Assembly: GCF_002749975.1 (NCBI RefSeq)
Contig: NZ_PEIG01000019.1
Location: forward strand, 1-64,000
DNA length: 64,000 bases
From: Gloeocapsopsis sp. IPPAS B-1203
Lineage (GTDB): Bacteria > Cyanobacteriota > Cyanobacteriia > Cyanobacteriales > Chroococcidiopsidaceae
Reading direction: 5' to 3'
Shown here: one piece after another, positions 27,456 to 36,755 of the stretch
Layout of the letters: each line of letters starts with the position of its first letter
How positions within the stretch are numbered: the stretch's first letter is position 1
Notes under the pieces: generated by a model
Told to the model about the DNA's origin: nothing
The model's database searches: none
The model's input: the letters and a program-made list of their open reading frames with translations, nothing else
Position numbers and translations under genes: made by a program

Positions 27456-28229
27456 ATGTCAAGTATTATTACACAGTTATTCGTTCATCCTGTTAAAGGA
27501 CTAACACCGCAAGCCGAAACTCAAGTTACCTTGCAAGCAGGACATGGAGTATTAGGCGATCGCGCTTTTGCTTTGATGTACGATACTTCTGCATCATCCA
27601 ACTCTCATGTTGTCCCGTGGATGCAAAAGCGCAACTTTGCAATGCAATGCGATCTACCTGGATTAGCAGCTTTGGATTGTTACTACGATTTTAAAACTGA
27701 ATTATTAACGATTAAACACAAAGGTAAAGAGTTACTTATCGCCAAAACAAATTCTGAGGAACGTAACTTAATTAGTGTATTTTTTACGGGTTATCTTGCA
27801 ACCGAGTTAAAATTGCCGTTACGGCTAGTTGGTGAAAACGATGGAAAAACTCGTTACCCCGATCGCCACACAGCACACGTATCACTAATTAATCAAGCAA
27901 CGTTAGATCAATTAAGCGATATTGCTAGACAGCCAGTTGATATACAACGCTTTCGTCCTAATATTGTCTTTAAGGGTATACCAGCATGGGCAGAGTTTGA
28001 TTGGATAGGACAAGTGTTTCAATTAGGTTCTGTACAAATCGAAATTACTGCCCCTATAAATCGCTGTTTAAATATTGATGTAAATCCTAAAACAGGAGAG
28101 CAAGATTTACCGTTACTTTCGCTATTACAACAACACTTTCATCACAGGCAGACAGGAGTTCTTGCCAAAGTCATTACAAGCGGTATAGTAACCGTTGGCG
28201 ATCGCTTGCAGCCTTTAAATCTTAATTAA
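27456..28229 (+). CDS. MOSC domain protein
   Basis: A 257-residue protein with an N-terminal MOSC_N beta-barrel (ITQLFVHPVKGLTPQAETQV) and a MOSC domain with VSLINQATLDQLSD, RFRPNIVFKG and a conserved Cys in PINRCLNIDVNPKTGEQD. MOSC domains bind molybdenum cofactor and can carry persulfide or reduce N-hydroxylated substrates; the substrate here is unknown. It lies convergent with csbD-like gene across a bidirectional terminator. Confidence 0.88.
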   Translation: MSSIITQLFVHPVKGLTPQAETQVTLQAGHGVLGDRAFALMYDTSASSNSHVVPWMQKRNFAMQCDLPGLAALDCYYDFKTELLTIKHKGKELLIAKTNSEERNLISVFFTGYLATELKLPLRLVGENDGKTRYPDRHTAHVSLINQATLDQLSDIARQPVDIQRFRPNIVFKGIPAWAEFDWIGQVFQLGSVQIEITAPINRCLNIDVNPKTGEQDLPLLSLLQQHFHHRQTGVLAKVITSGIVTVGDRLQPLNLN

Positions 28230-28240
28230 AAAAAACAAAA

Positions 28241-28262
28241 CCAGCAAACAAACGCTTGCTGG
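28241..28262. terminator. Bidirectional terminator between MOSC and CsbD genes
   Basis: CCAGCAA (28241-28247) pairs with TTGCTGG (28256-28262). A long A tract lies to the left and a T tract to the right, so it can end transcription from both convergent genes. Confidence 0.85.
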
Positions 28263-28284
28263 ATGGCATTTTTTCTTGTAGAAC

Positions 28285-28473
28285 TTATACTTTGTCAATT
28301 GTATCCTTCATTGCATCTTTGGCATCTTCAATCGCGTGGATAGTTGCAGCTTCCTCTTGCTTTGCTTGACCTTCTGCTTTATCTTTAGTATTACCTGTAA
28401 TTTCACTCACAGCTTCTTGAAGCTTTCCTTCTACATTCTTAGCAACTGCTTCTGCCCGATTTTCAATACTCAT
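28285..28473 (-). CDS. CsbD-like stress protein
   Basis: A 62-residue hydrophilic protein, MSIENRAEAVAKNVEGKLQE with ITGNTKDKAEGQAKQEEA, matching the CsbD family, which is induced by general stress in many bacteria but whose action is unknown. It is small, Ala/Lys/Glu-rich and likely disordered or helical. AAGGAGA precedes the ATG at about 5 bases. Confidence 0.85.
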   Translation of the reverse strand: MSIENRAEAVAKNVEGKLQEAVSEITGNTKDKAEGQAKQEEAATIHAIEDAKDAMKDTIDKV

Positions 28474-28818
28474 TTGCTTCTCCTTGACATTACCTCATTT
28501 TATTAGAAAAATATACTAAAGTAAATTTTAAAACTTTACATCCCTCATTAGTTAGATTTTTAACACTTCAGTAAAAAATATCTATGATCTGATACAGATT
28601 TTTCTATTTTTACGTATACGTATATAAGTAAGATAGATGTGTTCCGTAAAAGCTGAGTCAACTAACCGTTAACCAATAAGAAATAGCAAACACTATCGAC
28701 TGTGCTTTTTTTATAACAAATACTTATTATTAGCTTGCGTCAGTCATTCTACGGGAACAATAAAAACAACAAATCTTTATCTTGCGAACTCATAGAATGG
28801 AAAGATTGAGGTTAGAAT
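28474..28818. promoter_or_regulatory. Divergent promoter region with a perfect 12-bp palindrome
   Basis: This 345-base region separates divergent csbD-like and GGDEF-EAL genes. It contains TACGTATACGTA (28611-28622), a perfect 12-bp palindrome followed by TATAAG. It could be an operator or simply part of an AT-rich promoter. No ORF is supported here. Confidence 0.45.
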
Positions 28819-31557
28819 ATGTCCTCAAGCCGCTGGCGTTCTCAGACAACAAAGGTGATCTCACCTCAACAGAACAATCGTCACAATGAAACAGAAACGC
28901 CGCGAAAAAATATCAAAAAAAGTTGGTTTGCCTCGGCTACAAGTAAATCTTGTGGCTTGCGGTGGAAAACAAGACTGTTATTTGGTGGTGCAATTACTTC
29001 TCTAGTAGCCATTTTATATACTACTGCTTCCACTGTGTTGCTCAGCAGTCTGGAAAAAGTTGAAATCGAAGAAACATACCGAAACGTTGAGGGATTTTTA
29101 GATGCTTTTGCCCAAACACAAGAAGAGTTTAGTTTACGCTTGGCAGATTGGGCAATATGGGACGATACTTATCGATTTGTACAAGATAGAAATCAAGATT
29201 ACATCAATCTTAATATAACTTTAGATTCACTGCAGTATTTACAAATTAATGCAGCAGTCTTTCTAAATAACAAAAATCAAATTATTTATAGTGTGGGGTT
29301 CGATGTAGAGAAAAATCAAAAAACATCTATTCCTATATCATTAGAACATTATATCATTAACAATAAAAATTTAGTACAACACTCTAAAGCTAACAGTAGT
29401 TTAATAGGAGTCATTGCTTTACCTCAAGGTCCTATGCTCATAGCCTCGCGCCCTATTGTCAATAGTAGAGGTGAAAAACCAATTCGAGGAACATTAGTCT
29501 TTGGGCGCTATCTTGACAAAACAAAAGTTGCAACGTTAGCGACAAAAAGCCGCTTGAATATCACAATACGAAGTCTTAATCAAACATTACCACCAGATTT
29601 TCAAACAGCACTATCTGAATCTTTTAAAAATCATAGAATTTTTGTGCGTCCAATTTGCGATCGCGTCGTTGCAGGCTATGCTCTCTTAACAGATGTAGAA
29701 GCTAAACCTGTTGCACTTTTAAAAGTAGAAACTCCCAGAATTATCTACCAACAAGGCATCACTAGCCTATCTTATCTTTTGCTTTTATTAGTATCAATTG
29801 GATTAGTTTTTACTGGGGTGACGTTACCGTTACTAGAACGACTAATCTTTTTACGATTTGAGCGACAAGAACAAGAGGAACGTTATCGCGCTGTTGTTGC
29901 TCAAGCTTCTGAGGGAATATTTCTAATTGATGCGGAAACTAAAGTTTTGCTGGAGGCAAATATTGCCTTACAAAACTTACTTGGTTATTCTGATACAGAA
30001 ATTTTACAACTGACACTTTATGATATTGTTGTTGGCGATCGCGACCTAATTAATGCTGATCTAGAGCACATTTCAGCAAAAGACTATAACTTCACGCGAG
30101 AATACAAATATCTATGTGAAGATACTTCTTTAATTGATGTTGAAGCAAGTGCAACTCAAATTTTATACAATGAAAAAGATACTTATTGTATTGTGGTGCG
30201 AAATATCACTGAACGCAAGAAAGTTGAGAACGCACTACGAGAAAGCGAAAAACGCTTGTCTTGGCAAGCCAGTCACGATTCTTTAACCGAACTTGTCAAT
30301 CGCCGAGAATTTGAGCAACGCTTGGCACATGTATTAGAAAGTGCAAAAACTGAAGGTACGCAGCATGCATTATGCTACTTAGATTTAGATCAGTTCAAAA
30401 TTATTAATGATACCTGCGGTCATTTTGCTGGCGATCGCCTATTATGCCAAGTCAGTGTTTTATTTCAAAACAGATTACGCAAAACTGATGTGTTGGCGCG
30501 TTTAGGAGGTGACGAATTTGGCATTATCTTTTATCAATGTTCTTTAGAACAAGCTACAAGAATTGCGGAAGCACTACGACAGCAAATTAGCGAATTTCCT
30601 TTTATATGGAAAGAAAGAATTTTTTCAGTTACTACAAGTATCGGAATCGTTGCCATTAATGCAGATACTCCCAATCTAGCTAGCGTGTTGAGTGCTGCAG
30701 ACGCAGCTTGTTATGCTGCTAAGAATAAAGGGCGTAATCGAATCAACATCTATCAACCTAACGATCTTGAAATAGCCCAGCAACGAGGTGAAATGCAATG
30801 GGTTTCACAAATTCCCAAAGCACTAGAAGACAACCGCTTTTGTTTATACTATCAAGAGATTGCCTCCTTAACAGATACAAGTAATCAACAACACGGTGAA
30901 ATTTTATTGCGCCTAAAAGATGAGAACGATCAAATTGTACTGCCAATGGCATTCATTCCAGCGGCTGAGCGCTATAACTTAATGCATCTGATTGATCGCT
31001 GGGTAATTTCTACGCTGTTTGCTTATTTGGCTCAGTTACAAGCTGACAGCGATCGCACAATTTATGCAGTCAATCTTTCAGGAGCAAGTATTAACGACGA
31101 AAGTTTTATTGATTTTGTTCAAACACAATTTACATATTATCAAATTCTCCCATCAAGGATTTGCTTTGAAATTACTGAAACACTAGCGATCGCAAATCTA
31201 AATAAAGCTGCGTCATTCATTCGCAAACTAAAAAAAACTGGCTGCTACTTTGCTTTAGATGATTTTGGTAGTGGGATGTCTTCGTTTGCATATTTGAAAA
31301 ACTTACCAGTAGATTATCTCAAAATCGACGGCTCTTTGATTAAAGATATAGTCGAAGATGCGATCGCTTACAGTATGGTAGAAGCTATTAGCCGTATTGC
31401 TACTGTGATGAAACTCAAAACGATTGCTGAGTTTGTTGAAAATGAAGCAATTCAAGCAAAGTTGAGAGTACTTGCAGTTGATTATGCCCAAGGTTACGGA
31501 GTCGCTAAACCAAAACCACTAGATCTCGTACATGGCTTACAAATCTCCTCTGACTAA
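28819..31557 (+). CDS. CHASE4-PAS-GGDEF-EAL cyclic-di-GMP enzyme
   Basis: A 912-residue membrane protein. TM1 lies at about 53-75, an extracytoplasmic CHASE4 domain at about 85-310 (FSLRLADWAIWDDTYRFVQ), and TM2 at about 313-340. A PAS domain (about 353-470) precedes GGDEF (intact 563-567, LARLGGDEFGIIF) and an EAL domain (about 665-905) where the name motif reads E-I-L (Glu694) with DDFGSG (Asp814/815) intact. It should make cyclic-di-GMP; phosphodiesterase activity is plausible because the metal-binding residues I can see are kept. It is transcribed alone. Confidence 0.9.
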   Translation: MSSSRWRSQTTKVISPQQNNRHNETETPRKNIKKSWFASATSKSCGLRWKTRLLFGGAITSLVAILYTTASTVLLSSLEKVEIEETYRNVEGFLDAFAQTQEEFSLRLADWAIWDDTYRFVQDRNQDYINLNITLDSLQYLQINAAVFLNNKNQIIYSVGFDVEKNQKTSIPISLEHYIINNKNLVQHSKANSSLIGVIALPQGPMLIASRPIVNSRGEKPIRGTLVFGRYLDKTKVATLATKSRLNITIRSLNQTLPPDFQTALSESFKNHRIFVRPICDRVVAGYALLTDVEAKPVALLKVETPRIIYQQGITSLSYLLLLLVSIGLVFTGVTLPLLERLIFLRFERQEQEERYRAVVAQASEGIFLIDAETKVLLEANIALQNLLGYSDTEILQLTLYDIVVGDRDLINADLEHISAKDYNFTREYKYLCEDTSLIDVEASATQILYNEKDTYCIVVRNITERKKVENALRESEKRLSWQASHDSLTELVNRREFEQRLAHVLESAKTEGTQHALCYLDLDQFKIINDTCGHFAGDRLLCQVSVLFQNRLRKTDVLARLGGDEFGIIFYQCSLEQATRIAEALRQQISEFPFIWKERIFSVTTSIGIVAINADTPNLASVLSAADAACYAAKNKGRNRINIYQPNDLEIAQQRGEMQWVSQIPKALEDNRFCLYYQEIASLTDTSNQQHGEILLRLKDENDQIVLPMAFIPAAERYNLMHLIDRWVISTLFAYLAQLQADSDRTIYAVNLSGASINDESFIDFVQTQFTYYQILPSRICFEITETLAIANLNKAASFIRKLKKTGCYFALDDFGSGMSSFAYLKNLPVDYLKIDGSLIKDIVEDAIAYSMVEAISRIATVMKLKTIAEFVENEAIQAKLRVLAVDYAQGYGVAKPKPLDLVHGLQISSD

Positions 31558-31819
31558 TGTCAGGGTTACTCCACTAAAATGTAGCTGCATGCACTAAGAC
31601 AATACTTTTAGTCACTATTCCACAGCGAATTTTGCTAAGCTTAAGAATTAAAAATAAACTTTTTGAGATTATTGTATAACTTACTTAACAATTCATTGAT
31701 TAATTGAATACAATCTTCAATTATTTTCAAAATACATTGATAATTATTTACCGCCATCAGTTCATTTGCAGACGATAATTTAAAGAATATAGGCGTTATT
31801 GCAAATGGAGTAAGTAACG

Positions 31820-32020
31820 ATGCCTAATCACTTTTCGATATTAGATGATGAAAACAGAGTCTATGGAGAATGGCATGGTCATCTGCATTATACGTTAATG
31901 TATCAAAGCAGAGATAGAGCCGAACAAGTCGCCAGAGACCATCATATGTTAGGGTACAAAATCGTGCCATCAGAAGCAGCAGTAAGATACTCGCAAAGTA
32001 GATACTCAGAACACAAGTAA
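31820..32020 (+). CDS. Small conserved hypothetical protein
   Basis: A 66-residue soluble protein, MPNHFSILDDENRVYGEWHG through YSQSRYSEHK, rich in His, Tyr and Arg, with no membrane segment. I do not recognise a named family. It has its own region upstream, an apparent GGAG about 10 bases before the ATG, and a strong terminator directly after the stop, which supports it being a real single-gene unit. Confidence 0.65.
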   Translation: MPNHFSILDDENRVYGEWHGHLHYTLMYQSRDRAEQVARDHHMLGYKIVPSEAAVRYSQSRYSEHK

Positions 32021-32031
32021 AGATAAAAAAG

Positions 32032-32055
32032 AGGGGTCTTGAACCCCTTCTTTTT
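32032..32055 (+). terminator. Rho-independent terminator after the 66-residue gene
   Basis: AGGGGT (32032-32037) pairs with ACCCCT (32043-32048) and is followed by a T-rich tract (TCTTTTT). It lies 11 bases after the stop codon. Confidence 0.8.
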
Positions 32056-32372
32056 AATAAAGGCTACTATTTTGACTGAAAATTTTACCTTGCAGTTCAG
32101 AAATTAGCTTTCCATATCTTATAAATGCGATCGCGTCCCTAACCTCCGCCGCACGCAACGACAAATGCTGCCCCAACTAGGTTTTACTCCTGAACCCTGA
32201 GTGCTATAATCTTGCCTACCCACATTCAATGCGTTCGATTTCATAGTCTCTCTGGTTGCATTCACTATAAAATTATTCAGAAGCACTCCCTCGGGTAATG
32301 AGGACTTGCATAGATTGCTCGGTCAAGTTGAGAATAAGTTAAAGTAACGCACACCAGTACAGGAGACCTGCG
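32056..32372 (+). promoter_or_regulatory. lpdA upstream region with candidate promoter
   Basis: A TATAAT at 32205-32210 with TTTACT 16 bases upstream (32183-32188) forms a plausible sigma-70 type promoter for lpdA, leaving a leader of about 155 bases. AGGAGA lies near the start codon. No ORF is seen. Confidence 0.45.
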
Positions 32373-33800
32373 GTGAGTCAGGAGTTTGATTACGATTTAG
32401 TCATTATTGGCGCTGGAGTTGGCGGACATGGTGCTGCTTTACACGCGGTTAGTTGTGGATTGAAAACCGCGATTGTGGAAGCAGCAGATATGGGTGGAAC
32501 TTGTGTCAATCGGGGTTGTATTCCTTCCAAAGCACTACTTGCTGCTGCCGGTCGCGTGCGAGAATTACGCAATGCTCATCATCTGAAAGCCTTGGGAATT
32601 CAGGTTGGAAATGTTGAGTTTGACCGTGCTGCGATCGCCAATCATGCAAACAACTTAGTCAGCAAAATTCAAGGCGACTTGACAAACAGCCTCAAACGTC
32701 TAGGCGTTGATATCATTCGAGGCTGGGGTAAAGTAGCTGGACAACAGAAAGTCACGATCGCCACTGACAATGGTGAAAAAATTGTTACAGCTAAAGATAT
32801 TATCCTTTCTCCTGGTTCTGTCCCTTTTGTTCCTCCAGGAATTGAAGTAGACGGCAAAACGGTCTTTACAAGCGATCAAGGTGTCAAGCTAGAATCACTT
32901 CCCGACTGGGTGGCAATTATTGGTAGCGGCTACATTGGGCTAGAGTTTTCTGATGTTTATTCTGCGCTAGGTTGTGAAATCACGATGATTGAAGCCCTAG
33001 ACCAACTCATGCCAGGATTTGACCGCGATATTGCTAAACTAGCTGAACGCATCTTAATTACACCGCGCGATATTGAAACCCATGTAGGAATCTACGCGAA
33101 GCGGGTGATTCCTGGATCTCCTGTAGTAATTGAACTAGCAAACTTCAAAACAAAAGAAGATGTTGATGTCATTGAAGTAGACGCTTGCTTAGTTGCTACC
33201 GGACGCATCCCTGTTACGCAAAACCTCGGCTTAGAATCTATTGGTGTCGAACTCGATCGGCGTAACTTTATTCCTGTAGACGATCGCATGGCAGTATTAT
33301 CTGCGGGTGAACCTGTACCGCATTTATGGGCGATTGGTGATGCTAACGGCAAAATGATGTTAGCTCATGCAGCTTCTGCCCAAGGTATCACAGCAGTCGA
33401 AAATATTTGCGGGCGACACCAAGAAATTGATTATCGCAGTATCCCTGCTGCCGCATTTACGCACCCTGAAATTAGCTATGTAGGAATGACAGAAACTGCA
33501 GCAAAAGATCTGGGTAAAGAACAAGGATTTGAAGTGGGTGCAGTACGAACTTATTTCAAAGGTAATTCTAAAGCCTTGGCTGAAGGTGAAGCCGACGGTA
33601 TCGCCAAAGTTGTCTATCGCAAAGACACTGGTGAAGTTCTCGGAGTCCACATCATGGGAATGCACGCTTCGGACTTAATTCATGAAGCTTCTGCGGCGAT
33701 CGCCAACCGTCAATCTGTCCGCTCCTTAGCCCATCTCGTCCACGCCCACCCCACACTATCTGAAGTACTGGACGAAGCCTACAAACGCGCCATTGCTTGA
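32373..33800 (+). CDS. lpdA: Dihydrolipoyl dehydrogenase (E3)
   Basis: A 475-residue FAD/NAD disulfide oxidoreductase. [17 protein letters not shown] binds [16 protein letters not shown] holds the redox pair Cys44/Cys49, [10 protein letters not shown] binds NAD, and HAHPTLSEV carries the active-site His/Glu supplied by the partner subunit. It reoxidises lipoamide in pyruvate dehydrogenase and glycine cleavage complexes. The start is GTG at 32373 with AGGAGA upstream. trpC follows on the same strand across a repeat block. Confidence 0.96.
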   Translation: MSQEFDYDLVIIGAGVGGHGAALHAVSCGLKTAIVEAADMGGTCVNRGCIPSKALLAAAGRVRELRNAHHLKALGIQVGNVEFDRAAIANHANNLVSKIQGDLTNSLKRLGVDIIRGWGKVAGQQKVTIATDNGEKIVTAKDIILSPGSVPFVPPGIEVDGKTVFTSDQGVKLESLPDWVAIIGSGYIGLEFSDVYSALGCEITMIEALDQLMPGFDRDIAKLAERILITPRDIETHVGIYAKRVIPGSPVVIELANFKTKEDVDVIEVDACLVATGRIPVTQNLGLESIGVELDRRNFIPVDDRMAVLSAGEPVPHLWAIGDANGKMMLAHAASAQGITAVENICGRHQEIDYRSIPAAAFTHPEISYVGMTETAAKDLGKEQGFEVGAVRTYFKGNSKALAEGEADGIAKVVYRKDTGEVLGVHIMGMHASDLIHEASAAIANRQSVRSLAHLVHAHPTLSEVLDEAYKRAIA

Positions 33801-33814
33801 GTAAAATGCGAATC

Positions 33815-33937
33815 GGTAATGGGTAATAAGTAATGGGTGATTCTTAATTAAGTATTGTTCTAATGACCAGTTATCCCAATGACCAGTTACCAATTACCAA
33901 TTACCAATTACCAATGACCTGTTACCCATTACCCAAT
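33815..33937. repeat. Tandem ATTACCA heptamer repeats upstream of trpC
   Basis: Units such as GTAATGGGTAATAAGTAATG and CCAGTTACCAATTACCAATT fill the space between lpdA and trpC, ending at the trpC start codon. This is STRR-type DNA. It also opens a false N-terminal extension of the trpC frame. Confidence 0.75.
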
Positions 33938-34825
33938 ATGCAAATTCGCCGTCGATCGCCCAATACATCGGTTGATATAAGAAGCTTACGCTATCAGGTT
34001 GCTATTCCTAATGCTGAACCACAAAATATTTTAGAAAAGATTGTCTGGCATAAAGAAACTGAAGTTGCGCAACTACGAGAAAAACTTCCTTTAGTCGAAC
34101 TTCAACGCAAAGCACTTGCAGCATCACCAACTCGTGATTTTATTGGTGCATTACGTCAAGGAAAGACAACACCTGCACTCATTGCTGAAGTCAAAAAAGC
34201 TTCACCAAGTAAAGGTGTTTTTCGCGAAGATTTTGATCCTGTCGCGATTGCGCAATCTTATACTCAAGGAGGCGCAAGTTGTCTTTCGGTATTAACGGAT
34301 GAAAAGTTCTTTCAAGGCAGTTTTAACAATCTTGCCTTAATTCGTAGTGCCGTAGATTTACCACTTTTGTGCAAAGATTTTATTATCTATCCGTACCAAA
34401 TGTACATGGCGCGGATTCGCGGTGCAGATGCAGTACTGTTAATTGCCGCAATTCTGAGCGATCAAGATTTACAATACTTTGTCAAAATTGCAACTGCGCT
34501 TCATATGATAGCCTTAGTCGAAGTTCATACATTAGAAGAACTAGACCGCGTTTTAGCTGTTGATGGAGTACAATTAATTGGTATAAATAATCGCAATCTT
34601 GCAGATTTTTCCGTAGATTTACAAACAACTTGTACTTTACTAGAAGCACGAAAAGAGGAATTGCGATCGCGCAATATCTTAGCTGTCAGCGAGTCAGGAC
34701 TGCATACGCCAGCAGACCTCAAAGTAGTATCCTCCGCAGGTGCAGCAGCAGTACTAATTGGGGAATCCCTTGTCAAACAGCCCGATCCGCAAGCAGCAAT
34801 CGCCGCTTTGTTTACCACCTTGTAA
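33938..34825 (+). CDS. trpC: Indole-3-glycerol phosphate synthase
   Basis: A 295-residue TIM-barrel enzyme beginning [20 protein letters not shown], a cyanobacterial N-terminal extension. The core has [15 protein letters not shown] (phosphate/anthranilate site), [14 protein letters not shown] (catalytic Lys), [14 protein letters not shown] and [13 protein letters not shown]. It closes the indole ring in tryptophan biosynthesis. The frame opens earlier at 33863, but that part is made of repeats; ATG 33938 is the true start. The lpdA-trpC order recurs in cyanobacteria as I recall. Confidence 0.95.
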   Translation: MQIRRRSPNTSVDIRSLRYQVAIPNAEPQNILEKIVWHKETEVAQLREKLPLVELQRKALAASPTRDFIGALRQGKTTPALIAEVKKASPSKGVFREDFDPVAIAQSYTQGGASCLSVLTDEKFFQGSFNNLALIRSAVDLPLLCKDFIIYPYQMYMARIRGADAVLLIAAILSDQDLQYFVKIATALHMIALVEVHTLEELDRVLAVDGVQLIGINNRNLADFSVDLQTTCTLLEARKEELRSRNILAVSESGLHTPADLKVVSSAGAAAVLIGESLVKQPDPQAAIAALFTTL

Positions 34826-34903
34826 TTAACGGTTGCGCTCTCGACTATGAAAGTACACCTGTATACATAAAAAAGAGCGCTTCAAAATCCAAAATTAATT
34901 TTT

Positions 34904-35128
34904 ATGCAGACAATTCCCCTTCCTTCCCCAATTCACTATGAACTTCTATTGCAGTTATTAGAGCAACAAACCATGTCCGCAGTGAGTCAAAATCCAACTT
35001 TGCGCGAACAGGTGAATCAGCTAATTATTACCCTGCGTAAAGCCGCTGCGCAACAAAAACATCTAGAAGAAAGTTGTCAACAGTCACAGATTACGATTGA
35101 ATCGCGGTGGTCACTTAATCATCAGTAG
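34904..35128 (+). CDS. Small conserved cyanobacterial protein (DUF5340-like)
   Basis: A 74-residue soluble protein starting MQTIPLPSPIHYELLLQLLE and continuing with VSQNPTLREQVNQLIITLRK and a coiled-coil-like QQKHLEESCQQSQ. From memory this matches a short family (DUF5340) found only in cyanobacteria with unknown function. It follows trpC by about 80 bases in the same direction, so co-transcription is possible. Confidence 0.7.
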   Translation: MQTIPLPSPIHYELLLQLLEQQTMSAVSQNPTLREQVNQLIITLRKAAAQQKHLEESCQQSQITIESRWSLNHQ

Positions 35129-35201
35129 CATGCCTGGTGAGCATAAAAAGCAGGCAATGATAAAGTGAGCAGTTGTATAATTTATCACTAATTAAAACAA
35201 A

Positions 35202-35636
35202 CTAGCCAATTTCTGCGCGTGCTTTGAGTGTTTGATTCATTTTTTCAAAACCAATTTTAGTTTTGGTATCCAAACTTTTTGCTAAAAAAGGAACGAGTAT
35301 TCCAGAAAATATTTCACCGTGAATAAATCGAATGCGATCGCTTCCCAATGGCTCAATTTGAAAATAATGCTCTCCGTTAAAGATTCCTGGTAAAAATAAC
35401 TGTCCTAACCAACGAAATTCTCGTTCTGGTTCAGCAACCAAAACTGTAGGTCGAAACGTGATTATGTTTCCTCCTGGTGGTTGCAGTTGCACTTCTAGGC
35501 GCACCCCTTTTTTCACCTCACCACTCGCAGAACGAATAAACGGGTTCCATTGGGGATACTCATCAAAGTCAGTTAAGATATTCCACACAGTGCTAGCAGA
35601 AGCATTAATCTCAATGTTTGTAGTTAGCTGCTTCAC
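35202..35636 (-). CDS. SRPBCC (START-like) domain protein
   Basis: A protein of about 144 residues with the helix-grip pattern VKQLTTNIEINASASTVW, ILTDFDEYPQWNPFI and RLEVQLQPPGG, typical of polyketide-cyclase/SRPBCC proteins that bind hydrophobic ligands. The ligand is unknown. The GTG at 35636 has GAGGAG at proper spacing and is preferred over a TTG at 35651. Its start lies 17 bases downstream of the SDR gene's stop, so the two are likely an operon. Confidence 0.82.
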   Translation of the reverse strand: MKQLTTNIEINASASTVWNILTDFDEYPQWNPFIRSASGEVKKGVRLEVQLQPPGGNIITFRPTVLVAEPEREFRWLGQLFLPGIFNGEHYFQIEPLGSDRIRFIHGEIFSGILVPFLAKSLDTKTKIGFEKMNQTLKARAEIG

Positions 35637-35653
35637 GATCAATCTCCTCAAAA

Positions 35654-36643
35654 CTAGGAAAAAGTTGATAGTATCTGATCGCGCGATCGCACGAGTTCTG
35701 CTAACCCAGATACACGAGAGACAATCGGTGTATAACCTAGTTCGCTACGTGCTTTGCGATCGCTCAATATTAATTCTTGACCGATCAGCCGCACCATTGT
35801 TCGCGTTAATGGTGGCGTATCCTGACGGCGAGTGACTTGCCAAAAAGTTTCCGCAATTCTAGCAAGTTTCCAAGCTAAGCGATAAGGAATACTGCGATTT
35901 CCTGGTGTTACGCCTTCAATTTGTAGCAGTGTTGTGACCCACTCGCGAAACTGCACTAGATCGTCATCTGCTAAAAAATATGCCTGTCCGCCGGAACTGC
36001 GCTCAGCTGCCAAAATTGCACCATGACATACGTTTGCTACATGAGTTGTTGTGTATGTATAATTGCCCCGATCAATCCACATAAATTGACCTGCCCGTAC
36101 TGCTTGAGCCAATTGAGGGATAGCACGATCTCCAGTTCCCCAAATCCAAGCAGGGCGAACAACTGCTGTCATAAAACCTGGTTGATTAGCAGCAGTGACT
36201 TGTTGCTCTGCCAAGCTCTTGGTGGCAATATACGGAGAGAAAGTAGGCTGTTGTAGTGGAAAATCTTCATCTGCATGACCAAGAGGTTTATGGTTCATCA
36301 CACTTGCACTTGCGCCTACTTGGACAAATTTCTCAACTTTGGCAGTTTTAGCAGCAGCTATCCGCTGTGTACCGACAACATTAGCTTGATAAAACGTTGC
36401 ATAGCTTCCCCAAGTACTCAGCAAGCCAGCAACATGAACGACAATCTCGCAATCGCGCATTCCATCAGTCATAACTGCTTGATCGAGTAGATCGCCACGC
36501 ACCACATCTGCGCCCAAATGACTTACCCGTTTTGCTGCTTGTTCTGAACGAGCTAGCGCCTTAACTTGATATCCACGTTCTCGCAACATCTGAATCATAC
36601 AGTGACCGACAAACCCTGAACCACCAGTCACAAATACTTTCAT
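35654..36643 (-). CDS. NAD-dependent epimerase/dehydratase (extended SDR)
   Basis: A 329-residue extended short-chain dehydrogenase. MKVFVTGGSGFVGHCMIQML gives the TGGxGFxG cofactor site, GDLLDQAVM and VVHVAGLLSTWG the following strands, and SPYIATKSLAE the catalytic YxxxK. It resembles 3-beta-hydroxysteroid-dehydrogenase-like and dihydroflavonol-reductase-like proteins; the substrate is unknown. The start is ATG 36643. Two operator-like boxes lie between it and the TetR gene upstream, suggesting repression by that regulator. An SRPBCC gene follows. Confidence 0.88.
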   Translation of the reverse strand: MKVFVTGGSGFVGHCMIQMLRERGYQVKALARSEQAAKRVSHLGADVVRGDLLDQAVMTDGMRDCEIVVHVAGLLSTWGSYATFYQANVVGTQRIAAAKTAKVEKFVQVGASASVMNHKPLGHADEDFPLQQPTFSPYIATKSLAEQQVTAANQPGFMTAVVRPAWIWGTGDRAIPQLAQAVRAGQFMWIDRGNYTYTTTHVANVCHGAILAAERSSGGQAYFLADDDLVQFREWVTTLLQIEGVTPGNRSIPYRLAWKLARIAETFWQVTRRQDTPPLTRTMVRLIGQELILSDRKARSELGYTPIVSRVSGLAELVRSRDQILSTFS

Positions 36644-36662
36644 TGTGGCTCCTTGTAACGTA

Positions 36663-36684
36663 TGACAAAAATTGAAATCTGTCA
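36663..36684. promoter_or_regulatory. TetR operator-like box 1
   Basis: TGACA-N12-TGTCA with interior AAAATTGAAATC lies 20 bases upstream of the SDR start codon. An almost identical 22-bp box is found at 36727. Both sit in the SDR promoter next to a TetR gene. Confidence 0.6.
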
Positions 36685-36726
36685 CTAATTAAATGAACGA
36701 TAACATGATGCTATAGCTATGACAAG

Positions 36727-36748
36727 TGACAAAAGTTGAAATGTGTCA
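36727..36748. promoter_or_regulatory. TetR operator-like box 2
   Basis: TGACA-N12-TGTCA with interior AAAGTTGAAATG; the symmetry extends to GTGACA...TGTCAC at 36726-36749. It matches box 1 at most positions, with centres 64 bases apart, and lies just past the TetR stop codon. Confidence 0.6.
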
Positions 36749-36755
36749 CAAGCAC

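Noticed and set aside
33863-33937. Upstream extension of the trpC reading frame
   Set aside because: It is composed of tandem heptamer repeats and precedes the conserved N-terminus.
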